Assembly (NCBI RefSeq): GCF_000466485.1
Contig: NZ_KE992890.1
Coordinates: 1 to 61,992 of the forward strand
Length of the DNA stretch: 61,992 nucleotides
DNA from: [Clostridium] symbiosum ATCC 14940
GTDB taxonomy: Bacteria > Bacillota > Clostridia > Lachnospirales > Lachnospiraceae
Direction: 5' to 3'
Below, piece by piece: positions 56,257 through 61,992 of the stretch; positions within the stretch are counted from its first letter, which is position 1; every line of letters begins with the position of its first letter. Position numbers and translations under genes: made by a program. The notes under the pieces are model-generated. The model was given only the letters and a program-made list of their open reading frames with translations. It did no database searches and was not told where the DNA came from.

Positions 56257-57224
56257 TAATCCGTATACCGGAAGTATTTACTCAGTGTCTGTGACAGCGA
56301 ATAGCCGAAGGAGTCCCGGTAAACCGCAATGCGCCTGGGATCCGGGGCATCCGGTGTCACCTGATGGGTAATGTTGCCGTCTCCGTTCACATCCTCCCGT
56401 GTTGTGCTGAGTTCGTCATAATAGCCGCTGATCACTGCCATTGTGTCATCGGTGCGGGAGGGGGGCATATGGAATAATTTTCCCAAATCACCTACGCCGG
56501 AAGGAAGGTAGGATACCGTCACATCCTCGATTGGGACAGGTGCTCCGCCCAGAGCTTCGATAAGCATCTGGTTTGTCACGTAACCGGCGGCATCGTTCCA
56601 GTGGGTGTCGGTCTTGAAATACCACTGGTAATCCCGGTTTTCGGCAAAATAGGGGGCGGGATCGATGACGGTCACCGTACTGTGCGTTCTGATATAGGAA
56701 ATCAGTTCCTCCGACCGGGTAGGGGAGGCAAGCTGCCTGCAGCTGTCCGGGAGATATTCCCTGTAAACCGACTCCTTGCTGGGAGGGAGAACAAGGATAA
56801 ACTGAATGCCCTGAGATTCGAAGTAGTCGGCAGCCGTCTGGATATGCGCGGTTATGGCCTGAAGCACAGGCTCGGGATAGCGGTTGATTCCGAGGCAGTC
56901 GGCCAGGGAGGAACCGGCAGTATAGAAGTACCAGCCGTCCTTTCCCTTCAGGACTTCTGTGGAATCCGGGTAGTCAAACAAATCCAGGTTCAGCCGGGCA
57001 TTCAGGGAGAGAAAACGGTTTCGGAAAGCGGCGTGATCATTGATGTAGCTGTCCATCTCGCCGGGATAGCTCTCCAATGTCTGGAGGCTCAAATGAGGAA
57101 AGTCTGCCAGCGCCCGGTTTTCATCCGTTCCTGTATCCGACTCGTTCTTCATAAATGGATAGAGCAGGTTAGGGGCCAGAAGGCACAGCCAGAACCCGGC
57201 AATCATAATTATTTTCTTATTCAT
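56121..57224 (-). CDS. DHHW/AlgJ-like SGNH-type protein partner of MBOAT
   Basis: 367 residues, ATG at 57224. A single N-terminal signal anchor (IIMIAGFWLCLLAPNLLYPF) is followed by an extracytoplasmic domain. ENRALADFPHLSL and INDHAAFRNRFLSLNARL are typical of the AlgX/AlgJ family; FKTDTHWNDAAGYVTNQML holds the D-x-H-W catalytic motif, and VYRDSFGYSLSQTLSKYF the Ser-containing block. These proteins receive acyl groups from an MBOAT partner and transfer them to cell-surface polysaccharide. The MBOAT gene is directly upstream, 18 bases away. Confidence 0.9.
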   Translation of the reverse strand: MNKKIIMIAGFWLCLLAPNLLYPFMKNESDTGTDENRALADFPHLSLQTLESYPGEMDSYINDHAAFRNRFLSLNARLNLDLFDYPDSTEVLKGKDGWYFYTAGSSLADCLGINRYPEPVLQAITAHIQTAADYFESQGIQFILVLPPSKESVYREYLPDSCRQLASPTRSEELISYIRTHSTVTVIDPAPYFAENRDYQWYFKTDTHWNDAAGYVTNQMLIEALGGAPVPIEDVTVSYLPSGVGDLGKLFHMPPSRTDDTMAVISGYYDELSTTREDVNGDGNITHQVTPDAPDPRRIAVYRDSFGYSLSQTLSKYFRYTDYYHWQAFDASLLKENRPDVVVYEVVEREQGRIPEDMMKLAPEAFR

Positions 57225-57242
57225 AAAGTAAAACTCCTTAAA

Positions 57243-58655
57243 TCAGAACTGAAAATAGATAAATGCGGTGTAGGTACTGCTGACAACGACCATGGTTGAC
57301 AGGAACAAAAGCACAATCATCACTGCAATATCGCCGTAGGATACGTTTTCTTCATCAAATATATGGTTACGGAACCTGGGAAACAGGGCCTGGACCGGGC
57401 CGCATAAGAGGATTCCCAAAACGGCGAGGAACAGGATTTTATTATTTGCGAACAGTCCTGCATTCCATAGCCCTTTAGAAGGCCTTATCATCGCCTTTGC
57501 CAAATCGATGGCGTACGTCATGCTGGGTGCGCGAAACAGCAGCCAGCCAAAGACGACGACAACCATGGCGTACAGATGATTCAAAAATTTAACCGGGTTG
57601 CGATCCAGCACTTTTTTCAGCCACAAACGTTCGGAGAGGATGAAAATGCCGTGATAGATTCCCCATATAATGAATGTCATACTGGCGCCGTGCCACAATC
57701 CGGTTGCCAGGAATACGATAAAAAGATTAACACAGGTCCGGCCAAGGCCTTTTCTGTTTCCTCCGAGAGGGATATAAAGATAATCCCTGAACCAGGTTGA
57801 CAGAGAAATATGCCACCGCCTCCAGAATTCGGTGATGGAGGAGGAGAGGTACGGGTAATTAAAGTTTTCTTCATAATAAAAGCCAAAGATTCGGCCAAGG
57901 CCGATCGCCATATCGGAATAACCCGAAAAATCGTAGTAAATCTGCAGGGTATACAGGATTACGGCCAGCCAGGCGGTAAGAGTCCCCATCTGGCCGGAGG
58001 GAACGCCCATGATATAATCGACACTCTGCCCGAAGGTGTTGGCCAGCAGCACTTTCTTTGCAAGCCCGTATACAAAACGTTTAATTCCATAAAACTGCAT
58101 GGAAATGGTTTCGTTCCGGTTTGTGAGCTGTCCGGCGACTTGATGGTATTTTATAATCGGTCCGGAAAGAATCTGCGGGAATAAAAAGAGGTAGAGAGCC
58201 ATGTGGAACAGGTTTTTCTGTGCAGGGCTTTTTCCGCGGTAGACATCCACAACATAGGAGATTGCCTGGAAGGTGTAAAATGAGATTCCAAGCGGAAGAA
58301 CGATGTCGCGCAGAGGGAACAGCTCTTTTCCCGCAAGACGGCCGGCTGTCGCCGCAAAGAAGTTATAGTACTTAAAATACCCGAGGATTCCAAGGGTAAT
58401 CAGGACAAAACCCCCCACCGACAGCTTCTTTAGCGCGGTCCGCTCCCCGGCAGCGCCGAGACAGAGCCCGGCAGCGTAGCATAAGAGCGCGGTCAGCAGC
58501 ACTAAAAGCAGATAACGCGGTCCGCCCCATCCATAGAAGATGAGGCTGGCCGCGAAAAGGACAATATTTTTTGCGTTCCGTCCGGGAGCCAGATAATAAA
58601 GAAAAACGGCTGCCGGCAGGAAAAACCATAAAAACACAAGGGAACTGAATAACAT
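57243..58655 (-). CDS. MBOAT-family O-acyltransferase (AlgI/PatA-like)
   Basis: 470 residues with about 10-12 predicted helices. Features: PLGISFYTFQAISYVVDVYRG, NYPYLSSSITEFWRRWHISLSTWFRDYLYIPLGGNRKG (central conserved block) and FLATGLWHGASMTFIIWGIYHG, containing the catalytic His. It moves acetyl or other acyl groups across the membrane for O-acylation of a surface glycan, with the DHHW protein as outer partner. There are no glycan-synthesis genes nearby, so the acceptor polymer is not identified. It is preceded by palindromic repeat copy 3. Confidence 0.93.
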   Translation of the reverse strand: MLFSSLVFLWFFLPAAVFLYYLAPGRNAKNIVLFAASLIFYGWGGPRYLLLVLLTALLCYAAGLCLGAAGERTALKKLSVGGFVLITLGILGYFKYYNFFAATAGRLAGKELFPLRDIVLPLGISFYTFQAISYVVDVYRGKSPAQKNLFHMALYLFLFPQILSGPIIKYHQVAGQLTNRNETISMQFYGIKRFVYGLAKKVLLANTFGQSVDYIMGVPSGQMGTLTAWLAVILYTLQIYYDFSGYSDMAIGLGRIFGFYYEENFNYPYLSSSITEFWRRWHISLSTWFRDYLYIPLGGNRKGLGRTCVNLFIVFLATGLWHGASMTFIIWGIYHGIFILSERLWLKKVLDRNPVKFLNHLYAMVVVVFGWLLFRAPSMTYAIDLAKAMIRPSKGLWNAGLFANNKILFLAVLGILLCGPVQALFPRFRNHIFDEENVSYGDIAVMIVLLFLSTMVVVSSTYTAFIYFQF

Positions 58656-58678
58656 AATTGTACCGCCTTTTAAAGATT

Positions 58679-58707
58679 GTAATAGTTCATGCTGTATGAA
58701 CTGTTAC
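58679..58707. repeat. 29-bp palindromic repeat, copy 3
   Basis: GTAATAGTTCA, TGCTGTA, TGAACTGTTAC: same unit as at 9256 and 20713 with one arm mismatch. It lies between the MBOAT start and the histidine kinase stop. Confidence 0.8.
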
Positions 58708-61061
58708 TAAAGATTAGCCTTTTTCACGTCAAAAGACAACTGAACCTTGAACAGATCGCCGTCAATATAGATTTCGAACCGGCCGTTCTGAAGCTCGGTC
58801 AGGCTTTTGGCAATTGACAGGCCAAGTCCGCTTCCCTCCGTGGTTCTGGCAACATCGCCGCGCACAAAGCGTTCCGTCAGCTCGTCGCCGCGGATATTCA
58901 GTGGGTTGGCCGAGACATTCTTAATCGTGAAGACAACCTGCGCAGGAAGAAGGAGTCCCTCCTCGCTGACGGAGATATCTGTTTTTGTGATATCGATATA
59001 AATACGGCTGCTCTCCATCGCATATTTAAATGCGTTATTATAAAGGTTTTCCAGGACACGCCAGAGCCTGCGGCCATCTGCCTCAATCAGGAGAGTTTCC
59101 TCCGGGGCGGTGGTGATAAGCTCAAGATGTCGGCTGGCAAATTTCTCTTCAAATTCACCGTTGGTCTGGTAAACCAACTGGGTAAAATTGATGTCGCTTA
59201 TTTCGAGTTTCAGGTTTCCGGAGCTGGCTTTGGATGCTTCCACCAAATCCTCCGTCAGGGTTTTCAGGCGGTTGGCTTTCTGCTCCAACACATCCAGGTA
59301 GCGGAGAATCTTCTCATCCTGAATATTTTCACGCCGTATCAGCCCTACATAATTAATAATCGAAGTAAGCGGCGTCTTAATATCATGAGAAACATTTGTA
59401 ATCAGATCTGTCTTCAGGCGTTCGCTTTTTACTTTCTCCTGAAGAGCTGTTTCCAGTCCCATACTGATATTGTTGATGTTGGCAGCCAGCTCGTATTCTT
59501 TTCCGTCAAAATCATCCAGGTTTACCTGATAGCTTGTCTCACCGGCAGACAGATGTTCAATTGCCGTACTGATCATGTCATGCTCAACGGAATGCTTGAA
59601 CATAAGATAGAATATCCACAGGTTGAAGGCCGCGCAGGCAAGGATTACCATACCGGTAAGGGCGCAAACCGCCGTCTTGCTCAGATAGATTCTGTCCCAT
59701 AAAAACCAGGCAAGGCTGATCAGAGAGGTGTTAATGGCCGCATAGGCCAGGAAGCTGACAGTCAGGCGGGTTGTAAAACTCTGGCCTGTAAAGAATATGG
59801 ACAGATGTTCGCTCCAGCGGCAGACAAAGCTGCCGGTCCATATGGTTCCTGCCTTATACCGTCTCAGCATGCTGAAAAATAAAAGCAGGGCTCCCAGATA
59901 AAAGACGGCGGTGTAGAGAACACGCTCGGACAGCGCCCAGGATTCCTCCGGCAGAACCAGATGCGCAATTCTGACTAGCACCAGGCGGCAGAGTACTAAG
60001 CCGGCCAGCGTCATCAGGGAAAACATGACAATACCCGTCTCCGTGCTTGTCTTGTCAAAACCGTGAAGCGTAATCGTCTTGTCTCCGACATTCCTGTGAC
60101 CCGATACCTTAAGCAGGAACAGGAGCGTGAGGACCGCAATCATACCTCCGGTCACAAGAAGGACAAAACCGCTGATATAATAATGCTGCATGCTCAAATA
60201 AGCATCCCGGTTTTCCGAGTAGACATCCACAACCGGATAAGAGGTATCCACACCGGCAAGGAGGTAAAATGTTTTAGTATCATAAGGATTATTAGCCGCC
60301 AGTGCGGAAACCGTATTTAACGCAATTGACTTCAGGTTTGTATCATAGAATACGGAATTTCCCGGAAGGTATGCGTATTTCCCGTAGGTTTTAATCACAT
60401 CGGGCGTCAGTTCCTGGTCATTGGCAAAAATAGTGGCTCTCTTGGTGCTGGATTCCTGATCAATATATTCCACTTTAAAATGCAGATTGCTCGGATTTGC
60501 AAGCAGGCGGTTGTAGGTGGAATAATACTGATGGAGTGATTCCATAATTTCCAGGGAGACATCTTCCAGAGTCGCTCTGCGCGTTCCCGGAATCAGGTAG
60601 CTGTAATTTTTTTTAGGCTCGCTTGCGGACCAGTCAATATATCCCTCGCGTGTTTTAGCCTCAAGGGCGGGAGCTGATACCTTGTTACACTGAAAATCTT
60701 CATTTAACTGATACCCCATGGTCTGGAGATAGGAAATGATGTCAGCCAGGCTGAAGCTCTCCGTCTCGTTTGGACCGAAGGTCATCTGAAGCATCTTCTT
60801 TGAGACGTCGATTGCGCCGCCGCTCTCAAAGGTGGGATTGTATTCTATATATTGGAAGATATCATTCAAATCCCTGTTAAACTGACGGGTAAATTCGTCG
60901 GTATCCTCATAGACCGTATTCTGGACTCGGGTGATACCGATGCCGAAGTTATCGTTCAGATACATGGTGCCGATACCTGCAAACATCACTGTCAGAAAGA
61001 TTAGGTGCAGGGCGCTGGCAATCAGTTTTTGAGCCTGCATGGATAGCCGAGAAAATTTCAT
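58707..61061 (-). CDS. sensor histidine kinase with large extracytoplasmic and multi-span region
   Basis: 784 residues. One N-terminal helix, an extracytoplasmic domain of about 260 residues, a helix near residue 300, then about six further helices (residues 340-510), and a HAMP-like linker (HLSAGETSYQVNLDDFDGKEYELA). HisKA H-box NVSHDIKTPLTSIINYV (His about residue 568), N-box LYNNAFKYAMESS, G-box RTTEGSGLGLSIAKSL. All kinase residues are present. The long sensory part is unlike simple two-helix kinases and may sense an envelope signal. The response regulator gene lies just upstream (24 bases), transcribed together. Confidence 0.92.
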   Translation of the reverse strand: MKFSRLSMQAQKLIASALHLIFLTVMFAGIGTMYLNDNFGIGITRVQNTVYEDTDEFTRQFNRDLNDIFQYIEYNPTFESGGAIDVSKKMLQMTFGPNETESFSLADIISYLQTMGYQLNEDFQCNKVSAPALEAKTREGYIDWSASEPKKNYSYLIPGTRRATLEDVSLEIMESLHQYYSTYNRLLANPSNLHFKVEYIDQESSTKRATIFANDQELTPDVIKTYGKYAYLPGNSVFYDTNLKSIALNTVSALAANNPYDTKTFYLLAGVDTSYPVVDVYSENRDAYLSMQHYYISGFVLLVTGGMIAVLTLLFLLKVSGHRNVGDKTITLHGFDKTSTETGIVMFSLMTLAGLVLCRLVLVRIAHLVLPEESWALSERVLYTAVFYLGALLLFFSMLRRYKAGTIWTGSFVCRWSEHLSIFFTGQSFTTRLTVSFLAYAAINTSLISLAWFLWDRIYLSKTAVCALTGMVILACAAFNLWIFYLMFKHSVEHDMISTAIEHLSAGETSYQVNLDDFDGKEYELAANINNISMGLETALQEKVKSERLKTDLITNVSHDIKTPLTSIINYVGLIRRENIQDEKILRYLDVLEQKANRLKTLTEDLVEASKASSGNLKLEISDINFTQLVYQTNGEFEEKFASRHLELITTAPEETLLIEADGRRLWRVLENLYNNAFKYAMESSRIYIDITKTDISVSEEGLLLPAQVVFTIKNVSANPLNIRGDELTERFVRGDVARTTEGSGLGLSIAKSLTELQNGRFEIYIDGDLFKVQLSFDVKKANL

Positions 61062-61085
61062 ATTATCACCTGTTCTGTATTATAA

Positions 61086-61781
61086 CTACTGTTTCTCAAT
61101 TTTATAGCCGACTCCCCATACAACCTTGAGATACCTGGGTTCTCTCGGATTAATCTCAATTTTTTCCCGGATATGGCGGATATGGACGGCAACCGTATTG
61201 TCGGCGCCGATCGCCTCCTCATTCCAGATTTCCTCGTAAATCTGATCAATGGAGAATACTTTTCCTGCATTCCGGACGAGAAGCAGCAGGATATTGTATT
61301 CGATGGGAGTCAGTTTAATCAGTTCTCCATCCACCGTAACTTCCTTGTTTTCATCGTTGATCAGGAGACCTCCGCATTTAAAGATATGTCCGCCCGCCTG
61401 GGTATTCATATTGCCAAGCTGCGTATAGCGGCGAAGCTGGGATTTCACCCTGGCTACCAGTTCCAGCGGATTAAACGGCTTTGTTATGTAATCGTCCGCA
61501 CCGATATTCAATCCCAGGATTTTATCGGCGTCCTCGGATTTGGCAGATAAAATGATAATCGGGATACTGCTGGTTTCGCGGACTTTGAGCGTCGTGCGGA
61601 TACCATCCAGTCCCGGCATCATCACATCTATAATCATCAGGTTCACACTGTGGTTCTGCAAAAGCTCCAGAGCCTCGAATCCATCGTAGGCCTTAATCAC
61701 TTCAAACCCTTCACCTGTCAGGTAAATATCTATGGCTTCCACAATCTGTTTATCATCATCACAAACGAGTATACTCTGCAT
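61086..61781 (-). CDS. OmpR/VanR-family response regulator
   Basis: 231 residues, ATG at 61781 with GGAGGG upstream. Receiver domain with acidic pair DDD (residues 8-10), phosphoacceptor Asp in LMIIDVMMPGLDG (about residue 52), switch residues in IIILSAKSEDADK and Lys in YITKPFNPLELVARV. C-terminal winged helix (LTPIEYNILLLLVRNAGKVFSIDQIYEEIWNEEAIGADNTVAVHIRHIREKIE). It pairs with the kinase at 58707. The adjacent MBOAT/DHHW genes on the same strand are possible targets. The 210 bases to the window end hold no recognisable gene. Confidence 0.94.
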   Translation of the reverse strand: MQSILVCDDDKQIVEAIDIYLTGEGFEVIKAYDGFEALELLQNHSVNLMIIDVMMPGLDGIRTTLKVRETSSIPIIILSAKSEDADKILGLNIGADDYITKPFNPLELVARVKSQLRRYTQLGNMNTQAGGHIFKCGGLLINDENKEVTVDGELIKLTPIEYNILLLLVRNAGKVFSIDQIYEEIWNEEAIGADNTVAVHIRHIREKIEINPREPRYLKVVWGVGYKIEKQ

Positions 61782-61992
61782 GGCTGACCCTCCTTATAGG
61801 CACACTTTTCTTCATTATACAACGGATTAGAGAAAAAAGGATATTACTTTTTCCTTAAATGGAGATTTAACTGAGGTTGGGAGGACGCATCCGGAACGGA
61901 CCATGTCCGGTGTGGTGAGGGGGATGACTGAGTCTTCTGTCCCCGTGGGAGGTTAGTCGTGGAGGGGGAATCCGGCCGGAATGAATTCTTAC

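Noticed and set aside
1-61992. CRISPR array
   Set aside because: No regularly spaced identical repeats were found; the hairpin family in the left 4.3 kb is irregularly spaced and separated by genes.

Overview
The window reads as chromosome from an anaerobic, spore-former-type Firmicute of the Lachnospiraceae / Clostridium cluster XIVa kind. This is inferred from strong AGGAGG ribosome sites, mid-range GC in the genes with AT-rich intergenic DNA, CoA-based amino-acid fermentation genes, an anaerobic hut pathway ending in formimidoyl-folate enzymes, TRAP transport and DUF4026/DUF4132/DUF6323-type proteins. The species cannot be fixed from the sequence alone.

Layout. (1) 1-4.34 kb is the right end of one or more integrated mobile elements. 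It holds small ORFs, an oriT-like GC-rich segment, two duplicated families of tiny hydrophobic peptides, a dispersed hairpin family (arms TGTATCTCA/TGAGATACA) and two remnants of the 3' end of tRNA-Lys(CTT) with its terminator, which mark attachment-site scars. One peptide family (31 aa) has the full architecture of an Fst/par-like type I toxin-antitoxin, present twice in tandem. (2) 4.7-19.6 kb is a sigma-54 regulon: an enhancer-binding activator, a textbook -24/-12 promoter at 6744-6758, and twelve co-directional genes. They encode a two-subunit 2-hydroxyacyl-CoA dehydratase, 3-hydroxyacyl-CoA dehydrogenase, enoyl-CoA hydratase, thiolase, CoA-transferase, a GltS-type carboxylate/amino-acid importer, a four-polypeptide Hcn/opine-oxidase-like amine dehydrogenase and an iron alcohol dehydrogenase. 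Together they can be read as: import an acidic amino compound, oxidise it to a 2-oxo acid, reduce to the 2-hydroxy acid, activate with CoA, dehydrate to the enoyl-CoA, then beta-oxidise. (3) 19.7-26.5 kb has a methyltransferase and a DUF5724/DUF4132 giant gene split by a G7 homopolymer. (4) 26.8-36.7 kb is a sugar or sugar-acid utilisation cluster: zinc dehydrogenase, DhnA-type aldolase, FGGY kinase, TRAP transporter, 2-hydroxyacid dehydrogenase, RpiR regulator and glycerate kinase. A roughly 105-bp repeat flanks the 2-hydroxyacid dehydrogenase. (5) 36.8-49.1 kb carries histidine degradation (hutH, then ftcD-fchA-hutI-hutU), interrupted by a diguanylate cyclase, a large AfsR/MalT-like ATPase regulator and two small uncharacterised genes. 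hutH and hutU share an upstream GTCGA-N6-GTCGATG type site. (6) 49.7-52.1 kb is an M20 amidohydrolase followed by a membrane transporter in two overlapping frames. (7) 52.4-61.8 kb has a MATE exporter, a DUF4026 protein, a tandem GNAT protein, an MBOAT/DHHW O-acylation pair and a histidine kinase/response regulator pair.

The least ordinary parts are the sigma-54 amino-acid/2-hydroxyacyl-CoA operon and the left mobile region, with its duplicated toxin-antitoxin loci and one small gene per hairpin-bounded interval.
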